Of a stretch of 64,000 nucleotides of DNA, positions 33,655 to 46,302 are shown piece by piece (within the stretch, counting starts at the first letter, position 1; the number at the start of each line of letters is the position of its first letter). The stretch comes from Chionoecetes opilio (lineage: Eukaryota > Arthropoda > Malacostraca > Decapoda > Majidae). The stretch lies in assembly GCA_016584305.1 (NCBI GenBank), contig JACEEZ010018356.1, positions 2,501 through 66,500 on the forward strand. Direction: 5' to 3'. A program made the translations under genes and the position numbers. The notes below the pieces were generated by a model. It worked only from the letters and a program-made list of their open reading frames with translations, made no database searches and was not told the origin of the DNA.

Positions 33655-34699
33655 GTTCGTACTGGTGTGGTGTCGCTTTGTATAGTCAATAACCTTGTAG
33701 CTGGTACTTGCAAAGTTCTAGATAGGATCAAAATATCTTATCTTCTTTACTTTACTCCTTACTTTATAATTTTTTCTTTCCTCTCTCTTCCCCCTTCATA
33801 TAACACGTACAGCTCGCGTCACAGATAAACAGGTGCCAGAGAAAGGAGTAGCCTACCATTTATATATCAAGTATAGGCGTCCAGCCTCTGGCCCTTTGCT
33901 TTTGGCTCAGTTCTTGCTGCTGGAACGTGGCAGCGAGCCACGTTCCAGCCAATTAACTCATTACGCTAATTACTCATTAAGGGCTTGTTCTACGCAAAAA
34001 GTTTGTTTCACAGACCCCCATTGATTTTGAAAGCACTACCCCGGGCAAATTTAAGCTCAATCCGACAATATGTAGGGGGTTAGTTTAGCAAAATTAAATT
34101 CATTAAGGGTTTGGTTTTACGAAAAAAGTTTTTTTTTTTCACAGCCCCAAAACCCATTAAAATTTGAAACACTAATTTAAAAATTTGGGTCAAAATTTTT
34201 TGGGCAAAAATTTTCCCGGTTTTATTTAGAGAGGTTGTTAAAAAACCCCCCTTTTTTTGGGGAAACTTGGTTTAGGGGTTTATGGAAGGGATTTCGGTCC
34301 CCACCAATTAAATAAATTTTTTGATGCCCCTTACAGATACAAGGAAAACAAAACGTTATGCGACTTAAACAATAACGGGTTTGTCGGTGCCCTTACACCA
34401 AGATAGACGTACAAATGGGGTTTGGGTGCAAGGCGGGATACATCCCCCCCTCCCCCCTTGGCTTGGGGGCCCGAGGGGGCACCCCTTCCCCTTCACCGAC
34501 CCCGACCAGCCCACGCCACATGCGGGGGCCCCCAAAAAAAGTGGTAAATGCAGCTACTTTTTCAGTCCCCCTACACAGCTTGACGAAGAAGAATAGCTAG
34601 CTCACTCTCAACCCCCAAATGCCTGATCCATGCTGTCCCGGGTTAAGCCACCCCTGACCGCTATCTTCTGTCACATCCCGTCCCCTCCAGACATAATTT

Positions 34700-34920
34700 T
34701 TAAAAATCCTTGAGGCCCAGAACTTTTTTTTTCATTGAAATTATACGTTTTTTTATTGATTTTTAAGAAATTTTTTAAAAGATAAAACCGGTTTATTACC
34801 CTTTGTCGTTTAAACAATTTTGGGTATAGTTCATTTTACTTTTCGAAATTTTTAATGGCTGACAACGACTTTTTTTTTTTAAACCCCCAAAAAAAAGTTT
34901 GGGGGTTGTGAAGGGGTTAA
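34700..34920 (-). mobile_element. TTAA-family MITE, unit 4 intron 1, reverse copy
   Basis: Recognisable from TCCTTGAGGCCCAGA to GAAGGGGTTAA but heavily altered by T and A run expansions. Confidence 0.65.
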
Positions 34921-35225
34921 TACTTTTTTTTTGAAATAATATCAACTCAAATAACTAGAAATGCAAATATTAGAAAATACTATGCCCGGTCAATGTATCA
35001 CTGTTTAAACCCGTGATTCCCCCCACTCAAACAAGCAATGCAGTTTTACATTAGTACGCCCCCCAAAGCATTTTTTATTTTTAAAAATTACTGTTCATTA
35101 TTTTCTAAGCCGTTTCAAAAAGTTGATTCTAAAGACAGGAAATTTGCCTTGTATTTTTGTTAAAATTTTCCTTGTGTTTTAAAACCCTGTCCCTAATTAC
35201 GAATGTGACTCAGAGAAAGAATGAC

Positions 35226-35510
35226 TTAACCCCTTTTTACGCCCCCCTTTTAAACAACAAAAATAATTAAAAAAACACAAATAAAAACACACACCCCACA
35301 CCACATCTTTCCCCTTTTCTAAAAAAAGAATTTGTGCCTAAAATTCGTAAAAAATAATTAATTTTACCAATTAGTTTGCTGGGGCAAAAAGGGTACTAAA
35401 AAAAGGGCAAAAACTAAAAAAAAATTATTATATTCCCTAAAAACGTTTTAATGGTACCCAAATTTTCAAAAAGAAAAATAGTACTGGGCCCCCAATTAAG
35501 GGGGTTTAAA
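35226..35510 (+). mobile_element. TTAA-family MITE with CA insert, unit 4 intron 1
   Basis: TTAACCCCTTTTTACGCCCC at the left and AAGGGGGTTTAAA at the right; noisy copy with an interrupted CA run. Confidence 0.65.
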
Positions 35511-36014
35511 GACGGGGGTGAGTCCCTCCGCACAGGGTCAAATTTCGTCTCTCCCTTTTAAGGTCATTTTTTTGGGGAAACTATGTAGGCTGGAAAGCTG
35601 TAAAATGTCCTCCAGGAAAAATCTATACTAAATCTTCCCAATTTTTTTTTATTTTATAAATATGATATTTTTTTTGGGAAAAGTAATGATGTGCTATTCG
35701 GAACAGACTGGGGCTAGCTATCCCTATCTTATTGTATTTCCCCTTTTTATACACCCTGGTTTTGTTCTTTACTCACACTTTCTCACACTGTGATTGCATT
35801 GATACTTAAGGATATTAACTCTATGTTTTGTGCCTTTCAGAGAAGTGCGAGTGCAAGGAGGGCGGGTGCAAGGCAGGGTGTAAGTGCACCGCCTGCCGCT
35901 GTCCCCCGTGCCCCAAGTGTGAGTATACAAGTGCACCTTACAGCATTGCTTATATGAATGCTCATTCGATCTTTAATAACATGACACTATTACAAATGTA
36001 TCTTACTGAGAGCA

Positions 36015-36245
36015 TTACCGTCAATAACACTATAGTCGCCGCTGCATTAAGGTCGCCAGGCGCCATAGATTACGAATGTTAGCATCACTACAGACTTGTA
36101 TGTCCCACTAAAGAGGCATGCACAGTAGTTTATATTATGTACCTGTCTTCAGTGGCACATACAAGTCTGTAGTGATGCAAAAAATCGTAATATATGGCGC
36201 CTGGCGACGTTAGTGCAGTGGCGACTATAGTGTTGTTGACGGTAA
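36015..36245. mobile_element. Foldback element in MT intron 2, unit 4
   Basis: Carries the short GCCATAGATTACG form shared with units 6 and 7 (CTAT missing). Confidence 0.8.
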
Positions 36246-37154
36246 AAAAAAAAAAAAGGTAATGCCATCATGCACATCATCAATGTCGGTATTATTCATG
36301 TCCATCCAATACTTTAATGATACAATTTTAACTCTGACTAGTCAATGGGGAGTTTTAAAAGGAGGCTAGACACTTTCATGGATGGGGATGAGAGGTGGAT
36401 GTAGGTAGTGTTAAGTAACAGGAACTACCTCGTGTAGGTCTCCCAGCCTCTTGTAGCTTCCTTATTTTCTAATGTTTCTTATGTTCTTATGTCTTCAGGT
36501 ACGTCGGCGTGCAAGTGCAGCAACAAGGGGAGTGTGCCAAGACCTGCTCCAAGCCCATGCTCCTGCTGCCCCTAGATCTGCTCAACACCCATCCCATCAC
36601 CACCACCACCACCACACCCAAGGATAATACAACACCTCTATACTATCCTTGACCACACCCAGCCTGTCCTCCCGCCCTGCAGTGGACGGGGTTCGAACCA
36701 TGCACCACGCTCAACTGCATCCACGTATCCAAGATCCACGTGGGAACAAGAGGTGTGACAAGGGTGGCCGGTGAAGAGGCATGCAGTTTACTTGTCTTAC
36801 TATTTGTATCGTTCATTTGATTGTCCATTTCATATCAATTTCCATGACTTTTTTATCATCAGTTTGACGTATTAAAATAAATTATTATTCGTGTTCAATG
36901 CTGATTATAATTTCTGTTGTAACCGATGGGATGTATCTTTATGTAAACTGCACACACAAAAGGCCGGGACTAACCTGAGTCAATTCGTACCTCGTGTAGT
37001 GTTATACTATAAAAAAAAAAAATGGTACGCGGGTGTGGGGGTGAGGTTGACATCCCCCATGGTTGTTCTGTGTTGGTAGGACAATTAAGAGTTTGTTAAA
37101 AATGGATCGGAGACAATTTTTTTTTACATAATGATTACTTGAGAGACCACTTTA

Positions 37155-37245
37155 CACACAACACACCAACACACACCACAACATATATATCATCTATCTA
37201 TCTAATATAGTTATATATATATATATTATATAGGAGGAGAATGAG
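37155..37245. repeat. Composite microsatellite, unit 4
   Basis: Short AC, TATC and AT tract with little AG, embedded in error-rich sequence. Confidence 0.75.
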
Positions 37246-37796
37246 AATTATTATTTTAAGAAACTTCGTAAGAGGCAAGCAGATAGAAGTGTTTCCTGTG
37301 CAAACACTACGGGTGGATACACCCCGCACGGTTGCTTGAACAATAGTTATCAAATACGTTTACAGAACATGATAAATATATACATTGCATTTCAGATGTT
37401 AATTGATGCATCTGAAAAGCCGTATAGTCCTTAGCATAATATATCATGTAATTATGATCACTTGCTGCAGGTTATTCCAAAATTTTTGAAAGGGAACTTT
37501 GTAACACGTTAATGACTGTGTATACAAAGCTTGATCTTACAATCATGGTGTAACCCAATGCGCGTGCATCAACATAACACCACAAGCGGAAATTCCAAAT
37601 AACAAGAATACCACTCGTGAGTCATGATAGCCTCTGAAACCCTAATTGCGTAGTGCCATGTGCGTCGCGTTAGTTACTGGATGCCGTTGTGGTTGTTGTA
37701 TTAACCTACAGGGCAGTGACGGACAATTTTCAGTGACTGGTGTGGCTGCCACCGAAATTATACTATATGGCTCCGTGGCACTGAACATGGTGGGCG

Positions 37797-38018
37797 TTAA
37801 CCGCTCACGCCCAGATCTTCCCGCTTACTATAAAAAAGGTGTATGTTGTCGAGCCATATAAAAATTAAGAAAAAGTAACTAATATAACAAATGTAGTTAG
37901 CCGACAAGGATACTAAAAAGGTCATATCTATTAGATATATTGCTTGATAGAATTAAAATCGTCTAATTGTACTCCAACTTACAATTGAAAAATGAAGTTC
38001 GGGGTATTACAGGTCTTG
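37797..38018 (+). mobile_element. TTAA-family MITE downstream of unit 4
   Basis: TTAACCGCTCACGCCCAGA left end; scattered indels; right end GGGGTATTACAGG. Confidence 0.65.
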
Positions 38019-38798
38019 ACACGCGCAGGGCTACGTTTTCGTGGCAGCCATAGCAGGCCCAGCATGGATGTCGAGGACGTGGGGATGTATTCAAGGATAG
38101 TAGAACGAGAGGAAAGAGAAGGAAAGAAAAACTTTAGAAAAAATACTGGGGCAACTATATATAATCAGCCATAGGCCCCTAGGGTTCTCAGAGGTCATTT
38201 CACATTTTATTGAAGCCGTAAGAGCTAGTAACCTAAAAAAAAAACAAAAAAAAATTCACATTTTTGGGGTCAATGATTCTTTTGATTGCATTTTTATAAA
38301 GGACTGGTCGTTTCTCCACTTCCATAATCCAACATTTCAGTCAATGCCATCTTGAGTAGCACGCTGTGGTGAGAGATGCAGAGTACATCGTCACCCTCAG
38401 CTGTCAGGGGACCGCGACGTTGCATCACTTGACACTGGTTAAGCTTCCATCTCAGAATAATGATACCTTTCACGCATACCAGTTTGCCAGTCACTTGCGA
38501 GGCCCTAGGACATGGTACAGTACGCCCAAGTTAATTAGACATACAAATTAAATAATTTATTAATAGACATAATATTTAAAAGTCTATTGATTTCTTGGTA
38601 CTGCTTTGACGCGTGTCACGGCGCCTTCCCCAACAGGCCTCTCTTCCCTTTTCTTCGCTTTTCATTGCCATTATGTTTCTGTCTGCCTGTCTCCTTTTCT
38701 TTACTCTGTTTCTTTACTTTATTTACTACTTCTTTACTTCCCTTACTTTACTTACTCGTAATTTACTTTCCTTTACTTCTTAACTGTAATCCGAAAGG

Positions 38799-38860
38799 GG
38801 GGCCTGGTGGTTATGAGCGCGCGGCACAGGAGAGTTCGGTCAGCGGTCCGATGTCCACCA
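38799..38860 (+). repeat. tRNA-like repeat before the second 3.9-kb element
   Basis: GGCCTGGTGGTTATGAGCGCG and a mutated B box (GCGGTCCGATGTCC). It is followed within 50 bp by the left end of the 3.9-kb element. Confidence 0.35.
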
Positions 38861-40093
38861 AGTTCGTACTGGGGTGGTGGCGCCTATTGTACTAGTCAAT
38901 AACCATAGCGAATTTTGGTGAAGAAGCCGGCTTATTGCAGCTGCGTTTTCTGTATGGCGAGGCACTTTTAAGGAGCCGGGTCTACGGTATTGGCCAGCTG
39001 GCAGCCGTAAGAAGCCATAAGAAGCGTGAGAGCCAGGGTCGCTTACCACGGTCTCCGCTTTTGGCCGTGGACGTCAGAAGATAAACAACAAATTATGGCG
39101 GGTGAGGGCAGAGGATTCTGACACAGTATCGTCGTTAGAAATACTGTAATTACAGATAACAGGACCAAGTAAACACATAGATGTACATTCAGAAGCATGC
39201 ACTACCTTAGACCACGAACAAGAATAACAAGGTTAATGGACCGACAGGACAACTTTAAACGTGTGAAAGAATGTCAGGCTTATCAGGCGGACGATAGGGC
39301 TAGGCCGCGGACGTAGTGTTGGCTGAATTTCGCTGTAATATGGCACAAATAGCTGATTTGTACATTAAGTAGCACGGGGCTTAACTTCGGACCACACTAA
39401 TAGAGCTAAAATGGAATGACATGGTGATAGGAGAACGTTCGATCGTCTGGTGAAAATAACTTTCCAAGTTTTTTTAACCATAACACAGACGTTGTTTTTC
39501 TAATTTTACTATTAGCTATTCAAAACCAGACCGAAAACCGTTTTCGCTGATTCATTATGTCCAATTTGGTTCTTAGAGATCTTCTCACACTTGTTGAGAA
39601 GTGAAAATGTTGGAACTCTCGCCGACGGGAGACGAGAGCGGGGAGTACCATAAACCTTCACCATCATCCGAATTCCACACCAAAAACATTGAAGATATCT
39701 TAAGTATGCATTTACATTATTGTTGACGGACATGAACAATATTAATGTGCAGGTTAGAGGTGCTGATAGGTATTGTGAAATGACTTAGCATTGCGTTGAG
39801 GGAAAATCTTAAGAACAAGGGCTCCACGGTAAGCTGACCCAATGTTGGCTCTATGTGTTATACTTACTGTCCTTAACACATCTGTTTAGATTTTAATGAG
39901 TGGGGTGGGGGGGGGGGGGGCCGATCCTCCTTTGCCTACATGGCCGATATTAAATTTCAGGTTCTTGAGAAAAGCCAAGTCAGTAGGGTAGGTTAGGCAG
40001 GTCAGTTAGGTTAGGTTACGTGCAACAGCCCGATGGGCTCGAGGGGGGGTGCTAGGTTAGGTCTGTTAGAGTTTGTCATCTTAGAATAAAGGC

Positions 40094-40336
40094 TCAACCT
40101 CCTATCTTCTCTTCTTATAGACAACAAGCTTGGGGACATGTTTGGAAACCGGGTTTGGGTGGTGGGAGCAACATATAAGGGAAATATATGCCCCGATAAA
40201 GTCTAGAACTAGGGAAATTCCCTAGTTTAGGATTTTTTGTGGGGGCCATATCCCTATGTGTGTGATCCCCCACCCAAAAACCCCGGTTTCCACCAGTCCC
40301 CAAGCTTTTTGGCTATAAGAAGAAGATAGGGGGTGG
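40094..40336. mobile_element. Foldback element nested in the 3.9-kb element, copy B
   Basis: Arms from CCTCCTATCTTCTCTTC to GAAGAAGATAGGGGGTGG, as in copy A, with a CTAGAACTAGGGAAATTCCC centre. Confidence 0.7.
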
Positions 40337-41759
40337 CAAGGCCCTTGTTCTTAAGATTTACCATATATATATATATTTAATATATGTTGTATTTTCTGTA
40401 TATTTTGGTTAAATTAGTATGTTTATGAAAGAAGGATTAATGGCTATTTTTTGTGGTGTACCTGATTTTTATGTTGACATAAATAATTAATGGTGTAAAT
40501 GATGTACTCTCGCTTTGAACGAACCCAAATTGGGCGAAGGATGCGGGTTATAATTATACGAGTGATCCGACTATCGCAGTATAACAAATTGTCGGTCGTT
40601 ATATTAGGTGAAAGTTCCCTATTTCCGACTACATAATTTCCGGTATCGTGAACTTTGTCCGTACATCTGACGAAAAGTTCGTTATACTTACATACATGCA
40701 GCCATCACAAATACTACACGAATACAGGGCCAATAAAAACAATCAGAACCGTACAAAACGAATATACTGAACTTATTCGGTAATAGCAAACATATACCGG
40801 ACTGGCAGAAAAAGTGTTGAGCTCCGTAAAAGGAGGGTTGGTGTATACACTAAACTTTGAAAAAGTACTACAGGAGCATAGTGTAATATACCTAATACGT
40901 TCGGTTTGGTGACATTAAGTAGGATAGGTTATGGTCAAGAGTGTTTCTGCATTAGGAAATACAAAATTATGAAACTAGTTATGAGAAATTGTATTTGTTG
41001 AATATGAATGTTAATCGTATTTACTTGTACTTTGTGGTAATTATCTGGACCAATCAGTTATTACATGGCCCTTTGTGCATTAAACTCTGAGGTTTAAATA
41101 CATTTTTTATTTTAGTGTAATAGTTGGATTATGTGCGTGTTTATAATTTTTATTGTACTTATAAAAAACTTCATATAAAGGTACACATCAACAACATTAC
41201 TTTTTAATATTATTTGACATTATTGTATATTACCCTGTTTATCTATTAAAGGTGGCAAATATCTGTAAAATTTAGATGAACACTATGAACATGACTATGG
41301 TCATGTATGACACAACACTCATAATGCTTGTCTTGTCTCTATTTCCTTCATGGCAGGGTTTAATCTGCAATAGTAACACAGCTATGTTTAAGGTAATGTA
41401 TGTGCGGTTGCATTGAAGTGTATCCGACCGAAGATGAAGAAGAAGACTCTGAGAGAAGGAGTGAGAGTGGGAGTAAAATAAATAAATAAATATATTATTT
41501 CCATGAAACATTGTTTTTAATATCAAACTTACATCAAGATGTTCTATTGCAAATTATATACTAAAAATGAAACTTCTTCTGCAAAGTCACGCAAAATAAA
41601 AAAAAATACCTTAAAAAGAAAGTCAAACGAAACATTAAAAGGAAATTAATTATAACATTAAAACAATAAGAACTAAAAGTCACTTCAAATATCTGTAAAA
41701 TACTAGTAACATATGCCAACTGCTATTGATATGGAGGGAAACAAATTATAGTTCACTTG

Positions 41760-42190
41760 GGTCAATTAAAGTAAATTTATAAGCAAGACTTTTAAAAGTG
41801 TAGACTTCCATTAAGTTAATGATGCACGAAGGGCAAATTGTTCCATAGTTAAAGGACTTTGTACAGTAATGGCGTTGGCACCAGCCGGTTCTGGCTCTTG
41901 ACACATAAAGGCTTTTAGAGCCTTGTTGTACTGTGTATTTTCCCTGACAATAGAAACTAGATACCACTCCGGATACAACCCATGACAGGCCTTATAAACA
42001 GCGAAACATTTTTCATAAATATATCGGTCTTTAATTGTAACCACCTAAACTATTTTATGATAGGAGTACGTGATCCTTCTGTCTAGCTCCTCCAATAGCT
42101 AGTCTAGCTGCCAATTATTTTGCAGTTTTAAAACGCTAAAAAGTAAAGTTGAGAAAAGTATTTGTTGAGGCCCATATACCCATAACAGTA
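41760..42190 (-). pseudogene. Non-LTR reverse transcriptase C-terminal relic, copy B
   Basis: Minus-strand frames read SVLKLQN, then TIKDRYIYEKCFAVYKACHG and LYPEWYLVS, in the same order as copy A. Different indels break the frame, so the two copies complement each other for recognising the family. Confidence 0.6.
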
Positions 42191-42778
42191 AATTCATTAA
42201 GCTAAGAGAGAGAGAGAGATTATGTAATGCCAAAAAATTGACAAGAATGAAAAACAGCCCCCCTAAAGTTATTTTCCAAGCAAAAAGAAAATCAGCCCAA
42301 CCCCAGCGGAAAATCCCGGGCACTGGCGGGAAGATGATGCCAGTTAATGAAATCCCTCATTATACCTGACCCTTGCCATCAGGTGCAGCAGTAATAAAAA
42401 AAATAAGTCACTTAATGTGGAACTCGACCCAGCCAGCCAATGATGTCCGTAGGTGCCCGCCTCCTCTACCTTGGCCCTATTAATAGTCCTTGGTTTATGG
42501 AGCAAAAAAAACATTAAGTGCAGGTATGTGTTTGTGATCCTTCACAATATCGTCAGTCAGTTATCGTACAATTTTAAGGATTTCATTCGAACGGAGGTAT
42601 ACAGAGCTTTCGTCAGTGGGTTGTTTTGTTTACAATTATCAGCTGTGAGCGCCGAGCGGGCGAGCCCGAACACCACTGTCAGCCGTTCGGGCGAGCACGA
42701 AAACGAGACAGAAGCGCCAAGAAGCCCCCGTAAGAAGGCCGGCTTCTCGGCTTCTCTCACCAAATTCGGCCCCTCATG

Positions 42779-43781
42779 TAAGTTGGTACTTTTCAAAGTG
42801 TCTAGGGATAGTATCAAAATATCTTTATCTCTTTACTTTACTCCTTACTTATAATTTTTTATTTCCTCTCTCTTCCCCCTTCATAGAACACGTTACAGCT
42901 CGCGCAACAGATAAACAGGTGCCAGAGAAGGAGTAGCCTACCATTTATATATCAGGTTATAGGCGTCCAGCCTCTGGCCCCTTTGCTTTTGGACTAGTTC
43001 GTGCGGCTGGAACGTGGCAGCGAGCCACGTCAGACAATAACTCATTTAGTAATTACTCATTAAGGGCTTGTTCTACGCAAAAAGTTTGTTTCACAGGACC
43101 CAATGATTTTGACAGCACTACTTGCCTGTATAATTTAGCTCAATCCGACAATATGTAGGAGTAGTTTACGTGAATACTCATTAAGGGCTTGGTTTTACGC
43201 AAAAAAGTTTGTTTCACAGACCCCCCATTGATTTGACAGCACTACTGACATGTCAATTTCAGATCAATCCGACAAAATTTGGAGTAGTTATACACTTATA
43301 GCTTAATCTTTGTTCCACGTGCTCATATGGTAAGATGCAGTTCGCTTCGCGTCGCTCCCAATAAAATCTACAGGGTTATATATTTCCCTGATAAGCAAAA
43401 AAAAAAAGAAGACATGATTAAAAAAATATGATTGGGGAGTGAGGGCGGGTTTTTCAGAGTCAAAACCCACACTCAGAACGTGAGAATTTATTTTTGATGG
43501 TCTTAGCTTTACAGGAAATACAAAGTACGTTTGTAGTTTAAAAACAAGGGAACGGGTTTGTCGCGGCACCTTATCACCAAGATAGCGTACGATGAGCTTG
43601 GTGCAAGGTTATATCATCCCCCCCTCCCGCCTGGCTTGGAGGCGGGTGGAACCTTCCCTGCACACGCACGCCCCAGCACACGCCAGCACTGCGGGGCCCA
43701 TAAAAGAGTGTGTCATGCACTACTGTCAGTCCCCCCTACAAGTTTTGACGAAAAGAACATACTCACTCATCTGAACCCCCA
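42779..43781 (+). repeat. MT-unit 5' flank, unit 5 (separated from its gene)
   Basis: Equivalent to 13549-14512. It contains the TTTACTTTACTCC tract, a decayed hairpin (GCTGGAACGTGGCAGCGAGC then CACGTCAGAC), the 124-bp duplication and the promoter box pair CATAAAAG 43699-43706 / TCAGT 43726-43730. It ends at the 2.4-kb insertion. Confidence 0.75.
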
Positions 43782-43786
43782 AACAT

Positions 43787-46225
43787 AGTCGGCCTTTAGT
43801 GAATGAGGGGGACATGCGGATAAAAGCCCCAAAAATTTTTTCAGGCCTCAAAGGCTCCTAGCTATATTTTGGAGGGGAGACAAATGCCCATCACTCAGAT
43901 GGCTATAAAAAAGCTTCTTTATATTTTGCTTCCGCTTTGGAAATGGGGGTAAAGGTTTTTTTTAAAAAATAGTCAAAAGGGATAATGTTATTGGATGCAA
44001 GTTATTTTTATTATATTTTTTTAAAACCCCAGAAAAAAATTTTCCCAATATTGGCTGTAAAAAAAACTAAATTCAATATTTATTCGATTTTAAAAACTCC
44101 CCTGCGGACACGCGAAAATGCCATGAGTTTATTACAGAACACGAATTAAAACATACCCCTTTGAATTTCAAAAATGACATGGTTAAAATCTATGAGGGGC
44201 ATTTGAAAAAAAGTATTCATTAAGTCATTATAAAAACAATCATGTTTTTCCTGAAACAGTGCGGAATGCTGTCTTTGTTAAGCACCAGTATCAAAAATCG
44301 GGTATGATTCAAAAATTGAAATTTAGGTTTTATTCTCACATTTGCAGCGCCAGTTGGTGCTTTCCACGGGTTTCTTGATGAACTCTCCCGCCACAACCTG
44401 CAGCACTTTTGCAGGCACCTTCACAAGTTCACTACAGCCTTTGCGCGCAGGCTGCGAGCTCCAACAGGAAACCCCGGGGAAACTTGTTTCGCCCCCAGGC
44501 CCAAAAACCGCAGCCTTCAAGTTGGTGTTTTTGTTGGGCCTGGTGACAGGTTGTCCAATGCCAGCCTGGTACACTGCCGCTTGGTGTGCTGCAGCGGGGC
44601 CCTTTTGAGTTGGGGGAATGTTCGTTTCCCAATGTAGAGTGGTAGGGGTGGCTCATTTCCCAAACGAAGTCGTGATCGACTGTTTGGTTTTTGCTTTCTT
44701 TCTGGCCCTTTTTTTGATTTGAAGAGTATGATCGTGAGGCAGTGAGACAGGCCGGGGAAATCGTGCAGTCCTGATCTTTAAAGTCAGCCCTTTCCAGCAG
44801 GTCACCATACTCGAGGTTGGGGGAACGAGTTCTTTGGCAGTAGGGGAAAGGGCCCCTGAAGTTGAAACCACGGGAACGAAAGTTCCTCTCGCACAATCCG
44901 GGCAGTTTTTGCCAAAATTGTGCATCTCCCTTCATAGTCAGTTTTCCAGGCCTGTTTAGCATTTTTTTTGCTGCCTTTTTCAAAGGGAAGTAGCCTTTTT
45001 TTCCATCACTTTGCTCTTGTGAATATGGAAAGTGCTTAGGATTTGCTTTTAAAAACGAACTTTTGTTGACTTCCCTCTGATGCCAAAGTCACAAGACGAC
45101 TTTTTAGAGTGCCCTAGGGAAGCAAAAATTGGAAGAGCAAAGTGCCCTTCTTCCCCTTAATTCTCTATGAAAAAGACCAGCCAGCAAATGCTCTTTCTCG
45201 GGCTTTTTTGGGTTTGCCCTTGTTTTCCCCGTTCCGATCGGGGGCCGGGGACGATTCCGCAGTCCAACCAAGCAAACAAATGGTACTTTGGCCTCCCCTG
45301 CAATGAGGTCCCCGACACCTTCAAAACCTGGTCAACAAATCTGAATCCCAAAAGATCTCGGGGGCCCTTGACCAACATTTCACTGCCCCAGGGTTTTGAA
45401 CTTTATTCGGGGTCCATCTTCTTTGGGGCAAAAAATTTCAGCTGGGCTTGTCGAAACATTTTCTGGACGACGGGATCGGTCTTGGAGCAGGAGGGGTTTC
45501 TCTCCCCGCTTCTTCGCCCTTGCCAGTTTTTGTGTGTTAATGGGCGTGACATGATTTGGCCACTGTGATGATTCCTGATCAAAACTCACCACGTCTGTGG
45601 CAGCACCAAATGCAAGAGGCACTGGCAGAGCGTTTAGTTCTCAAACTGAGTCACTTTTTTCCCGGGAAAAATCCCTAGACGTGGCGCCGACTTGTCCGCT
45701 CCAGGCATTTAAAAGGGACAGCGAAGTGGCTCAGAGGTTTTTTTCTGGCGACTGCACACCTGACCAATCCCTCACAATAGGTGGGGCCTTCAAAATCTGC
45801 AAACACAAAACAAAAAATTAGCAGGCATTTTTGCATCCCCTTTAATAAGTACATGTCCGAGTAATTCAGGTCTACTGTAAGCCTAAATTTCCCTTTTAAT
45901 AAACGGTTTTTCCTGGTAAATTGAAAAGTTGGGGTCTTGAAGTATAAGAAGGGATGAAAAAAAAAAACAAACTAGTGGATGTATTGCATATACGGAAAAT
46001 TTTTTGCCCTTAAAAAGGGGAATCTTGATTTCTCAGATTTTTCTAAGTGAAAAAATTTGCCGTTTCCAAAAATGGTTCTAAGGGGGGCTTTTTGAGTAAT
46101 TGGATCGTTTTTTCCCCCCCCTTTAAAAATCATAGCTAGGACCCTGAGAATGCCCTGAAAAAAAAATTTGTGCTTTTTTTCCGGCATGTCCCCATCCTCT
46201 TGAAAACTGGTTTAGCGGCCGGACT
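43787..46225. mobile_element. 2.4-kb long-TIR element inserted at the MT start codon, copy B
   Basis: 2439 bp. The right end AGCGGCCGGACT is the near reverse complement of the left end AGTCGGCCTTTAG (AGTCCGGCAGCT in copy A). AACAT flanks it at 43782-43786 and 46226-46230, and the right AACAT supplies the AT of the MT start codon. Same position and orientation as copy A, so it was duplicated with the unit and not inserted twice. Confidence 0.8.
44323..45622 (-). pseudogene. Degraded minus-strand coding region of the 2.4-kb element, copy B
   Basis: The longest single open stretch is 44983-44432, 183 codons, basic and Ser/Pro rich near its end. It overlaps 44574-44323 in another frame (ending VPAKVLQVVAGEFIKKPVES), with further pieces at 45378-45157 and 45622-45380. 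The order and several words match copy A. It is a candidate element-encoded protein of unrecognised family; no catalytic motif could be assigned. Confidence 0.35.
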
Positions 46226-46302
46226 AACATGCCTGATCCTGCTGTACCGGTAAGCCACGCTGACGCTATCTTGCGTCAACTACCGTACCTCCCGACATAA
46301 TT

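Larger units (their letters stand above)
34619..36575 (+). pseudogene. Metallothionein, unit 4 (damaged or poorly sequenced)
   Basis: Exon 1 34619-34640 reads CCC for ACC at codon 7, and the donor has become GGGTTAAG. Exon 2 35841-35918 is perfect. Exon 3 36499-36575 has lost one G in the GGGGG run and gained one C in AAGCCCATG, so about 12 codons are read out of frame, removing Cys46 and Cys50 before the frame is restored at CSCCP. The intron 1 region (34040-35780) is full of homopolymer changes absent from other units. It could therefore be an intact gene with consensus errors, although the exon 3 changes lie in clean-looking sequence. Polyadenylation signal at 36876-36881. Confidence 0.75.
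38908..42771. mobile_element. 3.9-kb TIR element, copy B
   Basis: Left end GCGAATTTTGGTGAAGAAGCC, right end CTTCTCTCACCAAATTCGG. Here both flanks belong to the MT unit: TAGTCAATAACC lies left and GTTGGTACTT...CAAAGTGTC lies right. Intact units read CAATAACCTTGTAGCTGGTAC without interruption, so this is an insertion. A few bases around the junction (ATAG, CATGTAAG) may hold the target duplication, but noise prevents a firm call. Confidence 0.75.
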
